64,000 nucleotides of DNA from Sphingomonas sp. PP-CE-3G-477 (GCF_003050745.1 NZ_QAOF01000002.1:1-64000), one strand, 5' to 3'; shown: positions 17,422 through 27,202, counted from the stretch's first letter. Numbers and translations: made by a program. The notes: generated by a model from the letters alone, not told the origin.

Positions 17422-18414
17422 ATGATGACGATCCGCCGCATGACGTGCAGCCTCGCGCTCGCCTTGAACGTTGCGACGATTTCCGCAGCGCAAATGCCGG
17501 CGCAATTACCCGCCCCAATGCCTACCAGCATCGATGGCCGGATCGAGCAGCTCAAGCCCGGCGAGTTCCTCTGGGCGCCGGCGATCGCGCCGGCCGGGCC
17601 CGTTACCATCATCGTGAGTCTCGCCACGCAAAAGGCCTATGCCTACCGGAACGGCGTGCCGATCGGTGTCTCGACCGTCTCCACCGGCAGCGACGGCCAT
17701 GCGACGCCGACGGGAGTGTTCACCGTGTTGCAGAAGGACGCGGACCACGTCTCCAACCTCTACAAGGACGCCGCGATGCCGTTCATGCAGCGGCTGACCT
17801 GGGGCGGGATCGCGATGCATGCGGGCAACCTGCCGGGCTATCCCGCGTCGCACGGCTGCATCCGCCTACCACCCGCGTTCGCCAAGCTGCTGTTCGGGAT
17901 CACGCGTCTGGGGATCACCGTCGTCACCACGCAGGACGCGCGCGTTCCGGTGGTGGCGGCGACGCCGGGCATTCTGGGTGCAGGACGGTCGGGTCGCGAA
18001 GACTTCGCGTGGAATCCCGCGCTGTCGCGGACGGGCCCGGTGTCGATCGTCGTCAGCGGCCGCGACAGGCGTGTCGTCGAGCTGCGCAACGGTATCGAGA
18101 TCGGTTCCAGCGCGATAACGGCCGATGCTCCGATCGAACGGACGTCGGCCTTCACGCTGCAATCGGTCGATGCGTCGGGTGAACACTGGCTGCGGTTGCC
18201 GCTGCCGGGCGATACGCGAACCGGCGAGCTGACCGCAGAGGATCGCGCCAAGGGGCAGTTGCCGGACAAGTTCCGCGCTGCGCTGGCGACGGTGCTGACG
18301 CCGGGCACGACCCTGTTGGTGACGCGCGAGACGCTGGCGAATGCCGGAACGGGAACGCCGGTGACGATTATCGAAACGGGTGCCCCGGCCGGTGCCGAAG
18401 CGGGCGGCCGATGA
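17422..18414 (+). CDS. L,D-transpeptidase (YkuD family)
   Basis: 330 residues with an N-terminal signal peptide (MTCSLALALNVATISAAQ), so it acts in the periplasm. The catalytic YkuD domain covers about 60-170 and has VSTGSDGHATPTGVFTV and the active-site motif SHGCIRLPPAFAKLLF, where the Cys forms 3-3 crosslinks or links proteins to peptidoglycan. The C-terminal ~150 residues are a less typical extension with an SIVVSGRDRRVVELRNG segment. The stop overlaps the ATPase start by 4 bases (ATGA), so the two are translationally coupled. Confidence 0.92.
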   Translation: MMTIRRMTCSLALALNVATISAAQMPAQLPAPMPTSIDGRIEQLKPGEFLWAPAIAPAGPVTIIVSLATQKAYAYRNGVPIGVSTVSTGSDGHATPTGVFTVLQKDADHVSNLYKDAAMPFMQRLTWGGIAMHAGNLPGYPASHGCIRLPPAFAKLLFGITRLGITVVTTQDARVPVVAATPGILGAGRSGREDFAWNPALSRTGPVSIVVSGRDRRVVELRNGIEIGSSAITADAPIERTSAFTLQSVDASGEHWLRLPLPGDTRTGELTAEDRAKGQLPDKFRAALATVLTPGTTLLVTRETLANAGTGTPVTIIETGAPAGAEAGGR

Positions 18415-21035
18415 TCGTCGATCGACCGATCGACGCGCCGGTACCCTCGGCAACGATCTGGCACGCGACATCGACCGATCACGTCATGGCGGTGCTGGGA
18501 ACGCGCGACGCGGGCCTGACCGCGGCAGAAGCCGCCGGGCGGTTGATCCGCGACGGTCTCAACGAGCTCGCGCCGCCGCCGGTGCCGTCGACGCTGCTGC
18601 TGTTCCTGCGGCAGTTCAACAGTCCGCTGATCTATCTGCTGGTCGCGGCGGCGTCGATCTCGCTCTCGCTTGGCCATCGGACCGATGCGGGGTTCATCGG
18701 CGTCGTCCTGCTCGTCAACGCGGCGATCGGCACGTTTCAGGAGAGCAAGGCGGCGGACAGTCTGGCGGCGCTCGGGCGGATGATCGGCCAGACCGCGATG
18801 GTGCGGCGTGGCGGGATGGTATCGGTGATCGATGCCCGCGCGCTGGTCGTCGGGGACGTGGTCGAGCTGGAGAGCGGCATGGCGGTGCCTGCCGACATCC
18901 GCCTGTCCTCGAGCAGCGCGCTGCGCGTCGACCAGTCGACGTTCAGCGGGGAATCGATCGCGGTCGCGAAGGATCAGGCGGTCGTCCTGCCCATCCGAAC
19001 GGCACCTGGCGAACGCGCGACGATGGTCCTGGCGGGGACGATGATCGAGCAGGGACGCGGCGTCGGGATCGTCGTCGCGACCGGGGCGAACACTGCGCTC
19101 GGCGCGATCGACGAGTCGTTGCGCGCGACGAAGCCGACCCCGCCGCCGCTCGTGATCCGGCTCGACAGACTGGCGCGCCAGATCAGCATCGCGACGATCG
19201 CCCTGATCGTCCCGTTTGCGCTGGTGCTGTGGGTGCAGGGCCGGCCGGGCGATCAGATACTTTTGCTCGCGGTCGCGCTCGCGGTGTCGGCGATCCCAGA
19301 GGGGTTGTCGATCGCGGTGACGGTCGCGCTGGCGGCAAGCACCAGGCGGATGGCCGCGCGCAACGTGATCGTTCGCTCGCTGCCCGCGGTCGAAGGGCTC
19401 GGCGCCTGCACGATCATCGCCAGCGACAAGACGGGGACGCTGACGCGAAACATCCTGTCGGTCGAGCGCATCCTGCTGGCCGACGGGCGGAGGTTCGTGC
19501 GGGCCGATTGGGCGGATGATAGTCTGGCGGCGATGCGGCGGGCGGCAGCGCTCTGCAACGAGGCTTCGGTCGGCCCTGACGGCATGCCGGTCGGGGATTC
19601 GGTCGACGTGGCGCTGTTGGGCTTCGCGCGTGACGGCGGCGAGGATCTGGCGGTGCAGCACGCGGTACCCCGGATCGCGGCGCTGCCGTACGAACCCGAG
19701 CGCAAGTTTTCGACGGTCTTGGTCGCCGAAGGTAGCGGGGCACGGATGTTCGCCAAGGGGGCGCCCGAAGTGGTCCGGCGGATGTGTCATGCGATCGACC
19801 CCGTGGCGCTGGAAGCCGCGACGGCGATGGCGGAAGACGGCTACCGCGTGATCGCGGTCGCTGCCTCGGACGGCCCGACCACGACCGATCCGGACGCGCC
19901 TATCGGGCTCGTGCTGCTTGGCTGGATCGGGCTGATCGATCCGGTCCGCCCTGAGGTGCCGGGAGCGATCGCGCGCTGTGCCGAGGCCGGGATCGGCGTG
20001 CGAATGGTGACCGGCGATCATCCCGGTACCGCGCTGACGATCGCGCGCGGGCTCGGGCTCGAGGTGGCCACTGATCAGGTGGTCACCGGCACGGAGATGG
20101 CCAGCCTGGCCGACCAGCCGGCGCGGCTGGCCGGGCTCGTCCTCGGCGGACGCGTATTCGCGCGGATCGAGCCGGTTCAGAAGCTGGAGATCGTCCGCAT
20201 CCTTGCCGCCAGCGGTGAACTGGTCGCGGTGACGGGCGATGGCGTCAACGATGCGCCCGCGCTCCAGGCCGCTCATATCGGCGTGGCGATGGGTATCGCG
20301 GGCACCGACGTCGCTCGCGGCGCCGCCGATCTGGTGCTCGCCGACGACAATTTCGCCTCGATCGTCGCCGGCGTCGAGGAGGGCCGCGTGACCTACGCCA
20401 ACGTGCGGCGGATCGTCATCATCCTGCTCGCGACCGGGATCGCCGAGATCGGCATGTTCATCGGCGCGGTGATGCTGGGCCTGCCGATGCCGCTGACCGC
20501 GGTGCAGCTGCTGTGGCTCAACCTCGTCACGAACGGCGCGCAGGACGTGATGCTCGGGTTCGGGCGCGGCGAGGGTGACGAACTGCGCCAGCCGCCCCGA
20601 CCGCCGAGCGCGCCGATCCTCGACCGCAGTGCGATCGCGCTGATGATCCCGCCGGCGCTGTTGATGACCGGGCTGGCGTTGTACCTGGTATCGGGGATGC
20701 ACCGCGACGGGCGGCCGCTCGCCGAAATCCAGAACGCGGTGCTGCTGATGACGGTGCTGTTCCAGAACGCCTATGTGCTGTGCATGCGCAGCGAGCGACG
20801 CTCGATCCTCCGCGAGCCGTTGCTGTCGAACGCGTGGCTGCTGGTCGGCGTCGGCATCGCGATCGCGTTGCAAGTGACCGCGATGCTGTGGCCGCCGCTG
20901 GGCCGGGTTCTGGGCACCGCGCCGGTGTCTGCGGCCATCCTGTGGTTCTGCGCGGCGGCAGTCGTCGCGACGATCGTCGTGACGGAGGCGACCAAGCACG
21001 GCGTTGCGATATGGCAGCGGCGTTACCGGCGCTGA
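18411..21035 (+). CDS. Cation-transporting P-type ATPase (Ca2+/Mg2+-like)
   Basis: 874 residues with the full P-type plan: N-terminal cation ATPase domain, actuator domain with SGES (family TGES), phosphorylated D339 in SDKTGTLT, nucleotide domain (EPERKFSTVLV, FAKGAPEVV), hinge VTGDGVNDAPALQAA, and about ten membrane helices. The membrane motif AIPEGLSIAVTVALAAS and the C-terminal six-helix block (WLNLVTNGAQDVMLGF) place it with Ca2+/Mn2+/Mg2+ pumps (PMR1/MgtA-like), not with heavy-metal CPx pumps. The exact ion is not decided by sequence. Its 3' end overlaps the convergent lysA gene by 13 bases. Confidence 0.92.
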   Translation: MIVDRPIDAPVPSATIWHATSTDHVMAVLGTRDAGLTAAEAAGRLIRDGLNELAPPPVPSTLLLFLRQFNSPLIYLLVAAASISLSLGHRTDAGFIGVVLLVNAAIGTFQESKAADSLAALGRMIGQTAMVRRGGMVSVIDARALVVGDVVELESGMAVPADIRLSSSSALRVDQSTFSGESIAVAKDQAVVLPIRTAPGERATMVLAGTMIEQGRGVGIVVATGANTALGAIDESLRATKPTPPPLVIRLDRLARQISIATIALIVPFALVLWVQGRPGDQILLLAVALAVSAIPEGLSIAVTVALAASTRRMAARNVIVRSLPAVEGLGACTIIASDKTGTLTRNILSVERILLADGRRFVRADWADDSLAAMRRAAALCNEASVGPDGMPVGDSVDVALLGFARDGGEDLAVQHAVPRIAALPYEPERKFSTVLVAEGSGARMFAKGAPEVVRRMCHAIDPVALEAATAMAEDGYRVIAVAASDGPTTTDPDAPIGLVLLGWIGLIDPVRPEVPGAIARCAEAGIGVRMVTGDHPGTALTIARGLGLEVATDQVVTGTEMASLADQPARLAGLVLGGRVFARIEPVQKLEIVRILAASGELVAVTGDGVNDAPALQAAHIGVAMGIAGTDVARGAADLVLADDNFASIVAGVEEGRVTYANVRRIVIILLATGIAEIGMFIGAVMLGLPMPLTAVQLLWLNLVTNGAQDVMLGFGRGEGDELRQPPRPPSAPILDRSAIALMIPPALLMTGLALYLVSGMHRDGRPLAEIQNAVLLMTVLFQNAYVLCMRSERRSILREPLLSNAWLLVGVGIAIALQVTAMLWPPLGRVLGTAPVSAAILWFCAAAVVATIVVTEATKHGVAIWQRRYRR

Positions 21036-22312
21036 CGGGCGAGCGAAAGGATCGGCCGGCGCCAGGCCGCGACGGGCTGTACATCCAGCGTCGCTTGCGG
21101 CGAAATGCGGTCGGCCACCACCGTGAACCGATCGTCGTCGACCAGCACTTCGGGGATCAGTGGGCGACAATTATAGGTCGAGGCCATCGTCGCGCCGTAT
21201 GCCCCGACGGTGCGGAACACCGCGAGATCGCCGCGGCGGACTTCGTCGATCGCGCGGCCCATCGCGAAGGTATCGCCGCTTTCGCAGACCGGACCGGCGA
21301 TGTTGGCGACCATCCGGCGACCGTTCGGTTCGACCGCGATGAAATCATGGAACGCGTCGTACAGCGCGGGCCGCGCGAGATCGTTCATGGCTGCGTCGAC
21401 GATGACATAGGGATGCTTCGCGCCGGGTTTCACCCAAAGTATCTCGGTCAGCAGCACGCCGGCCTCGCCCGCCACGAACCGGCCCGGCTCGAACATCAGC
21501 GTCGCGTCCCAGTCGCGCGTGACGCGCGCGACCATCGCGCCGTACGCTGCGGCGGTCGGGTAGATCTCCTCGGGGCGATAGGGGATGCCGAGCCCACCGC
21601 CGAGGTCGACATGCGTTATCCGATGCCCTGCCGCACGCAGGTCCGCGATCAGCGTGCCGATGCGCGAGATGGCGGCCTCCAGCGGTGCGAGATCGGCGAT
21701 CTGGCTGCCGATATGGATCGCGACGCCGCGCAGATCGAGGCCGTCGAGGCGTGCCAGTCGTGCATAGATGCCCGGCGCATCGTCCAGGCCGACGCCGAAC
21801 TTGTTGTCGCGCCGGCCGGTTGAGATTTTCGCGTGCGTGCCCGCATCGATGTCGGGATTGACGCGCAACACCGCCACCGCGCGCCGCCCGCGCGCCGCCG
21901 CCAGCCCCGCCAGCACGACGCCTTCCTCCTCGAACTCCACGTTGAACTGGCCAACCCCCGCATCAAGAGCAGCGATCATCTCCGCATCGGTCTTGCCGAC
22001 GCCCGAAAAGACGATTGCCCGCGCGGGAATGCCGGCGGCGAGCGCGCGCAGCATCTCGCCGTGCGACACGATGTCGGCGCCATATCCCTCGGCCGCGAGC
22101 AATCGCAGTATGGCGAGATTGGGATTGGCCTTCACCGCGAAGGCGACGTGCTGGCGTGCGATCGGCGCGAGTCCGGCCCTGAAGGCGCGAGCGGAGGCGC
22201 GAAACGCGGCGGTCGAATAGACATAGGCAGGCGTGCCGATGCTCGCGGCGATCGCGGGCAGGGGCACGCGTTCGGCGTGGAGGACGCCGTCGCGGTAGTG
22301 GAAAGGGGACAT
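21023..22312 (-). CDS. lysA: Diaminopimelate decarboxylase
   Basis: 429 residues. It carries out the last step of lysine synthesis, meso-diaminopimelate to lysine plus CO2, using pyridoxal phosphate. The cofactor lysine sits in HVAFAVKANPN. Other blocks are VFSGVGKTDAEM, GVAIHIGSQI, the phosphate loop VDLGGGLGIPY, FEPGRFVAGEAG and the partner-subunit Cys in GPVCESGDTFAMGRAI. Length is normal. An unrelated three-gene cluster precedes it on the same strand with a 93-base gap. Confidence 0.95.
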   Translation of the reverse strand: MSPFHYRDGVLHAERVPLPAIAASIGTPAYVYSTAAFRASARAFRAGLAPIARQHVAFAVKANPNLAILRLLAAEGYGADIVSHGEMLRALAAGIPARAIVFSGVGKTDAEMIAALDAGVGQFNVEFEEEGVVLAGLAAARGRRAVAVLRVNPDIDAGTHAKISTGRRDNKFGVGLDDAPGIYARLARLDGLDLRGVAIHIGSQIADLAPLEAAISRIGTLIADLRAAGHRITHVDLGGGLGIPYRPEEIYPTAAAYGAMVARVTRDWDATLMFEPGRFVAGEAGVLLTEILWVKPGAKHPYVIVDAAMNDLARPALYDAFHDFIAVEPNGRRMVANIAGPVCESGDTFAMGRAIDEVRRGDLAVFRTVGAYGATMASTYNCRPLIPEVLVDDDRFTVVADRISPQATLDVQPVAAWRRPILSLARQRR

Positions 22313-22405
22313 GATGGATCCTGGAAAAGCCCATGTCGCGCGATCCCGCAGCGAGCGGGACCGCGCGTTACGATAAGGAGGGGTTGCCGGTCGAAAGGCG
22401 CGCGT

Positions 22406-22687
22406 TCAGCGGGTGGGGTGGGTCTTCACGCCCGAGCGCTGCCGTCGCTGGCCACGGATCGCGGCGACGAGGTTGCGGTGGCCGCTGCGTTCGACGCGGA
22501 AGGCCATCGGCACGCGCTTGCCCTGCACGATCAGCACGACTCCCGCGACGGCGAGCACGAACGCCGCCAGCCCGAGCAGCGTGTCGATTCCGTGCATCGA
22601 TGGCAGGTCTCGGCGGCTGCCGATCGTGCAGGCAAGGCCGAAGACCGCGACGCCGGCGATACGCCAGGCGAGATCGCGCGTGGTCAT
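22406..22687 (-). CDS. Small inner-membrane protein, unknown function
   Basis: 93 residues from the ATG at 22687, which overlaps the methyltransferase stop by 4 bases (ATGA). Two hydrophobic segments are seen (AWRIAGVAVFGLACTIG and LLGLAAFVLAVAGVVLIVQG), then a basic tail. No family was recognised. Coupled translation argues that it works with the methyltransferase or is regulated together with it. Confidence 0.65.
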   Translation of the reverse strand: MTTRDLAWRIAGVAVFGLACTIGSRRDLPSMHGIDTLLGLAAFVLAVAGVVLIVQGKRVPMAFRVERSGHRNLVAAIRGQRRQRSGVKTHPTR

Positions 22688-23166
22688 GCCGCCACCGCCC
22701 GCGCGATCGTCGCGGGATGATCGATCACGACGCGTCCGGCGGCTGCGATCGCGACCGACAGACCGGCGCGGCCTGCACTGTTGTCGCACAGCAGGATATC
22801 GGCGGGAAATTCGGCTTCCTCGGTGAGCGCCGCGCGCAGGTCCGCCATTTCGAACGTCATACCGATGGCGGGATCGTCGAGCGTGGCGGCGGCGGCGCGG
22901 GCCAGGCCAATCAGCGCGGGCGCGCCGTCGATGCCGCGACCCTCGATCGCGGTGAACCCGAGCGAGCGCGCATGGCGTACCGCTCGCAAGAGCAGCGTGC
23001 CGACGCCGCAATCGGCATCGACGATGCGAACGCTGCGCCGTTTGGCGAGTCGTAGTTCGCCGAGCGCGGCGGCGATGGCGGGCCAGCGATCATCATGCTC
23101 GGGACGCGTCGCGGTCGCAGGGGCGTTCGGACGCCTGCGGGACTGAAGGCTATGCGAGACGGACAT
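22684..23166 (-). CDS. Class I SAM-dependent methyltransferase-like protein
   Basis: 160 residues with a Rossmann-like start: VRIVDADCGVGTLLLRAVRHA resembles the SAM-binding motif I (acidic-x-GxGxG), and an acidic residue follows the second strand (EGRGIDGAPALIGLARA). A later ADILLCDNSAGRAG stretch takes the motif IV place. The substrate is unknown. It is the middle gene of a three-gene unit with an 88-residue protein upstream and a small membrane protein downstream. Confidence 0.65.
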   Translation of the reverse strand: MSVSHSLQSRRRPNAPATATRPEHDDRWPAIAAALGELRLAKRRSVRIVDADCGVGTLLLRAVRHARSLGFTAIEGRGIDGAPALIGLARAAAATLDDPAIGMTFEMADLRAALTEEAEFPADILLCDNSAGRAGLSVAIAAAGRVVIDHPATIARAVAA

Positions 23167-23199
23167 GTCTGGCGCTCCGGAAAACGAGGGACGGGACGG

Positions 23200-23466
23200 T
23201 CACGCGGCACGCGGCAGCGCGGTTTCCCAAGGGGCGACCGGTTCGAACGAAACCTGCGGCACCAGCGGTGTCGTCACGACCACCACCCTTGCGCCGGGAA
23301 AGCCGTGGCGCTCGGCACGCGCGAACGCCATCGCCGCGGGGAACGAGACGAACCGCCCTTCGAGCCGCCCGCCGCTTTCCTGGACCAGCCAATGGCCGGC
23401 GGCGTCCTGTCCTACGGTCAGGGTCGAGATGCCTTGGTCGGGCTCCGGATCGGTAACCAGCAACAC
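23200..23466 (-). CDS. Small DUF2188-like protein
   Basis: 88 residues. A beta-rich segment (WLVQESGGRLEGRFVSFPAA) followed by a helix (AMAFARAERHGFPGARVVV) resembles the small family whose members carry a GRF/W-x-S pattern and an Ala-rich helix. No catalytic residues are evident. It starts the run leading through the methyltransferase gene (33-base gap). Coding potential is supported by codon use and the downstream linkage, not by function. Confidence 0.6.
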   Translation of the reverse strand: MLLVTDPEPDQGISTLTVGQDAAGHWLVQESGGRLEGRFVSFPAAMAFARAERHGFPGARVVVVTTPLVPQVSFEPVAPWETALPRAA

Positions 23467-23564
23467 TTTCGGGCTCCTTCATGCTGTGAGGAGCCGGTAA
23501 TTATGCGCGCCGACATAGCATCACGAGCCCGATTTCGGCCTGCGCGCATAGGGTTTGCATAGCG

Positions 23565-24971
23565 TCAGGTCGGTGTCGACGACGTGCGCCCGAACCGGTC
23601 GCGGGCGAAGAGGATCGATCGGTCGAGCAGGAAGATCGCAAGTGTCGACACTCCGAGCATCGGGAAGGCGAGGCCGGCTGCGATCAGGATCGCGATCGCG
23701 CCCTTGATCCGGGCGGAGGGGACGCGGGCCGGGGCGGCGAGGCGGCCTGCCGGGCGTCGTTTCCACCACATGACGATGCCGCTGACGACGAGCACGACGA
23801 TCGCGATGCAGATCGACAGCATCACGAGCTGGTTCACGAGGCCGAAATAATTGCCCATGTGAAGCTGGACGCCAAGCTCGATCGCCTTTGCCGCCCAGCC
23901 GTAATCGGGATAGCCGACCTCGCTGATCAGGCTACCGGTCCAGCGATCGAAATAGAGCGTGCGCTGGCCCTGCGGTCGGTCGGGGTAGGTGTAGGCGGTG
24001 TAGACACCGGTGGGGCCGCTCGGCAGGAACAGGCGGTAGGCGCCGGTCATGCCGTGTTGGCGGGCGACCGAGTTGGCGATCCGGTCTATCCCAGACACGG
24101 CCACGTCGTCGCGGACGGCCATCGCCATCTCGTGTCCGGCATGCCCTGCATGTTCGGACGAGGGCGCCGAGCTTGGCATCGGCGCGAGTTCCATCGTCCA
24201 CGGAGCCTCGCCGAGCGCCGTCTTCATCGGCACGCTCGTCGGCGCGTTGTGCGTGCGGTTCGAGGCGGGGTAGCCGATGCCGATCGCCGCGGTGCCTCGG
24301 TTGAGGAGGTCGCCTTCGATCCCCGCCCAGGGGAGTCCGGTCAGCAGCAGGAAGGCGATGAACGCGACCGACCAGACACCGATCACCGCGTGCAGGTCTC
24401 GCCAGAACAGCCGTCCGCCGGCGCGCAGCCGGGGATAGAGGATGCCGGCGAACCCGCGCCGGTTGCGCGGCCACCAGAGGTAGAGGCCGGTGGCGATCAG
24501 GACCAGCGCCCAGCAGGCCGCCAGCTCGACAACGCGATCACCGATCGTCCCGAGCGTCAGCGACCCATGCATCGCGTCGGCGAACCCGACCAGCGTGCGG
24601 GCGTAGATCGTCGATCCCAGAACGCGACCGGTGCCGGGATCCACTGCCACGCGCCGTGGATCGCCTCGGTCGGGCGTTACGTAGACGACGGCCGACCGGT
24701 CGGCCGAGCCCGGAAGGTCGATCCGGGTCGCGGCGCCTGGATATGCGGTCAGCGCGGCGCGGATCATGCGGGACGGCGGCACGGTCGTCGTATGCAGCGC
24801 GACGAAGCGTTGCGAAGGATAGAGCGCGTCGTCGATCTCGTCGTTGAAGAGATAGATCGCACCGGTGATGCTGAGGATCAGCAGGAACGGCGCGACGATA
24901 AGGCCGGCGTAGAAATGCCACCGCCAGATCGCGCGGTAGGCCTTCGGATCGATCGAACTGGCGGACGCCAT
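23565..24971 (-). CDS. PepSY-associated membrane protein (pair 2)
   Basis: 468 residues with at least four membrane helices: near 15-40 (FYAGLIVAPFLLILSITGAI), about 150-170, about 195-220 and two near the C-terminus, plus periplasmic PepSY-type domains with a conserved DLHAVIGVWSVAF. Such proteins accompany TonB siderophore receptors and may reduce or release imported metal complexes. The gene begins 14 bases after the TonB receptor stop. A His/Met-rich loop (SSEHAGHAGHEMAMA, about residue 275) could bind metal. Confidence 0.85.
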   Translation of the reverse strand: MASASSIDPKAYRAIWRWHFYAGLIVAPFLLILSITGAIYLFNDEIDDALYPSQRFVALHTTTVPPSRMIRAALTAYPGAATRIDLPGSADRSAVVYVTPDRGDPRRVAVDPGTGRVLGSTIYARTLVGFADAMHGSLTLGTIGDRVVELAACWALVLIATGLYLWWPRNRRGFAGILYPRLRAGGRLFWRDLHAVIGVWSVAFIAFLLLTGLPWAGIEGDLLNRGTAAIGIGYPASNRTHNAPTSVPMKTALGEAPWTMELAPMPSSAPSSEHAGHAGHEMAMAVRDDVAVSGIDRIANSVARQHGMTGAYRLFLPSGPTGVYTAYTYPDRPQGQRTLYFDRWTGSLISEVGYPDYGWAAKAIELGVQLHMGNYFGLVNQLVMLSICIAIVVLVVSGIVMWWKRRPAGRLAAPARVPSARIKGAIAILIAAGLAFPMLGVSTLAIFLLDRSILFARDRFGRTSSTPT

Positions 24972-24985
24972 TGGGAAACCCCTGC

Positions 24986-27202
24986 TCAGAAATGCGTGGA
25001 AAGGGCGATTTCGACGCTGCGAGGCGCGCCGATATAGACGTTGGTCGTCGGGTAGCCCGAATACTCGCCGTAGAATGCGTTGGTCAGGTTGCGACCGCGG
25101 ACCGAAACGGAGGCTTGCGGCGCGACCTGATAGCTGACCGACGCCTCGACAACGGTATGGCCGCGGACGAAATAGGTGTTGGCGGTGTCGGTGTAGAAAC
25201 CCGAGACGTGGCGGACGAAACCGCCGAGCGTCACCGGGAGCGCCTTGATCGTGTAGAGTGCGGACCCGCTGACGGTGGTCGAAGGCGTGTTGATCGGGCG
25301 ATTGCCGGCGCGATCGATGCGGGCGCCCGCGATGAGTTCGCTGAGCTGATCGTAATTGGCGTCGGTATATGCGGCGCCCGCCGACAGCGAGAGCGCGTCG
25401 GTGACGGCTGCACCGATGCTGAGTTCGACGCCCTGCGAGGACTGCTCGCCGCCCTGCACTGTCTGTTGCGGATTGGTCGGATCGCGGGTGAGGATGTTAC
25501 TCTGCTCGATGCGGTAGGCGGCACCGGTCATCGTCAGCCGCTTGGCGAAGGCGGAGGCCTTGAAGCCGACTTCGTAGGCGCGGCCCTTGGTGAGCTTGTA
25601 GCCGGTGTTGACGATCGACTGGAGCAGGATCGAGGACACGGGCGTGACCGCGGTCGTGTATTGGCCGTAGACGGTGATGTCGGGCGTGAGGTCGTAGGTG
25701 GTGCCGATCCGCCACGAGAACGGATCGTAGGTCGGCGTACCGCGTGTGACGGCGCCGTTGGCGTTCAGGTTGACGATGACGCGGGTGAGATCGATGTGAT
25801 CGTAGCGTGCGCCGCCGACCAGCAGCCATCCGGGGGTGAGGTTCAGCGCATCCTCGGCGAAGACGGAGGCGGTCTTCAGCTTCGACTGGTAGATGACGTT
25901 GGTGGTGGAATAGGCGGCGGCGTCGGTCGGGAAGATGCCGACGACAGGCGCGTACGGATCGACGTTGGTGATCCGTGCGGCTGCGTTACCGCCGATCGGG
26001 CCTTGCTGGCGCGGGTTGGTAAAGTTGGTGTCGTTATATTCGCCGCCGAGGCTGAAGCGGTTGCGCAGGCCCGCGATCTTGCCGTCGTTGGCAATCACTA
26101 CACGTTCGTTCCAGAAGCGGTGATCATGGTAGATTCGCTGGATCGATCGCGCGAAGCTGCCGTTCGGGAATGTAGGCGTGGGGGCGGTGAAGACCTGATC
26201 GCCGCTCAGTACGAAATCGCGTTTGGCATGATACCAGGTGAAGTCGTTGGCGACCGACCAGCCGCTGCCGATCGCATAGTCGATCCGCGAGCGCAGCGTC
26301 GTGTCGCGCGCGCCGGAATAGGCGCCGGCAGGGTTGTAGTTGCGGCGGCGTAGCGCCTTGTCGAGGACCATGCCGTTGGGGCTGCGAAGCGCGTCGCTTG
26401 GGTCGCGCGCGACCGCGGCGGAAACGAACGGGAGGCCCTGATAGCTGCTGTCGTAGCGATCCTCGTAGTGATCGACCGCGAGCAGGACGGACAAATCGGG
26501 CGCGGGCTTGAGGAGGATGCTGGCGGTGAGACCGGTGGAACGCGTCGCGTTGTCGTCGACGTCGTAGAGGCTGTCGGAATGCAAATAGCTGGCGTCCGCG
26601 CGGATCGCGACGGTGTCGGACAGCTTGAGGTTGACGCCGCTCGCCGCGGTCACGGTGGCGAAGCTGCCGATGCTGAGCAGTCCGTCGAGATGGTCGCCGT
26701 CGAGGGTGGGTTTGCGCGTGATCTTGTTGATGACGCCGGCCAGCGCGCCTTCGCCGTAGAGGACCGAGGCGGGACCCTTGATGACGTCGATCCGGTCGTA
26801 ATGCCAGACGTTGGTGTCGCGCTGGACGACGGTCGAGGTGGAGACGCGGACGCCGTCCTGAAGGATCGATACGGCGCCGCCCGAAAAGCCGCGCAACGTC
26901 ACGACGGCAGGGTTGCCGGGGACGTTGCCGGCGATCGCGCCGACCACCGAATTGAACGCCTCGCGCGCGGTGCGCAGGCCCTGGACCTGCATGTCGGCCT
27001 GGGTCAGCGTCTCGACCGTGGCGGGCGTTTCGCGCACCGACAGGCCGAGGCGGCTGCCGGTGTCGGACGTGCGATCGAGCTTCAGCTTATCGCGCTGGCC
27101 GTTGACGACGATTTCGGTCTGCGGATCGTCCGTATCGGTTGCGTGGGCGGGGGAGGCGAGTGCGACGATGGACGCCGAGGCGGCCAGGAATGTTCTGAAC
27201 AT
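24986..27202 (-). CDS. TonB-dependent receptor, siderophore-receptor type (pair 2)
   Basis: 738 residues with a signal peptide ending at AHA, a plug domain (EIVVNGQRDKLKLDRTS, then VVTLRGFSGGAVSILQDGVR and VIKGPASVLYGEGALAGVIN), and a 22-strand barrel ending with a terminal Phe (EIALSTHF). The layout is that of FhuA/FpvA-like siderophore receptors. It is paralogous to the receptor at 29295-31475, sharing the plug pattern SR-L-ETPAT. The substrate cannot be read from sequence. No clear Fur box was seen in the 143 bases upstream. All genes from the B12 riboswitch to here run in one direction, so it may be in that transcript. Confidence 0.9.
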   Translation of the reverse strand: MFRTFLAASASIVALASPAHATDTDDPQTEIVVNGQRDKLKLDRTSDTGSRLGLSVRETPATVETLTQADMQVQGLRTAREAFNSVVGAIAGNVPGNPAVVTLRGFSGGAVSILQDGVRVSTSTVVQRDTNVWHYDRIDVIKGPASVLYGEGALAGVINKITRKPTLDGDHLDGLLSIGSFATVTAASGVNLKLSDTVAIRADASYLHSDSLYDVDDNATRSTGLTASILLKPAPDLSVLLAVDHYEDRYDSSYQGLPFVSAAVARDPSDALRSPNGMVLDKALRRRNYNPAGAYSGARDTTLRSRIDYAIGSGWSVANDFTWYHAKRDFVLSGDQVFTAPTPTFPNGSFARSIQRIYHDHRFWNERVVIANDGKIAGLRNRFSLGGEYNDTNFTNPRQQGPIGGNAAARITNVDPYAPVVGIFPTDAAAYSTTNVIYQSKLKTASVFAEDALNLTPGWLLVGGARYDHIDLTRVIVNLNANGAVTRGTPTYDPFSWRIGTTYDLTPDITVYGQYTTAVTPVSSILLQSIVNTGYKLTKGRAYEVGFKASAFAKRLTMTGAAYRIEQSNILTRDPTNPQQTVQGGEQSSQGVELSIGAAVTDALSLSAGAAYTDANYDQLSELIAGARIDRAGNRPINTPSTTVSGSALYTIKALPVTLGGFVRHVSGFYTDTANTYFVRGHTVVEASVSYQVAPQASVSVRGRNLTNAFYGEYSGYPTTNVYIGAPRSVEIALSTHF

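Noticed and set aside
17838..21170. 1110-codon minus-strand frame opposite the transpeptidase and ATPase
   Set aside because: Antisense shadow without signal, domain or ribosome site; the plus-strand genes have all expected motifs.
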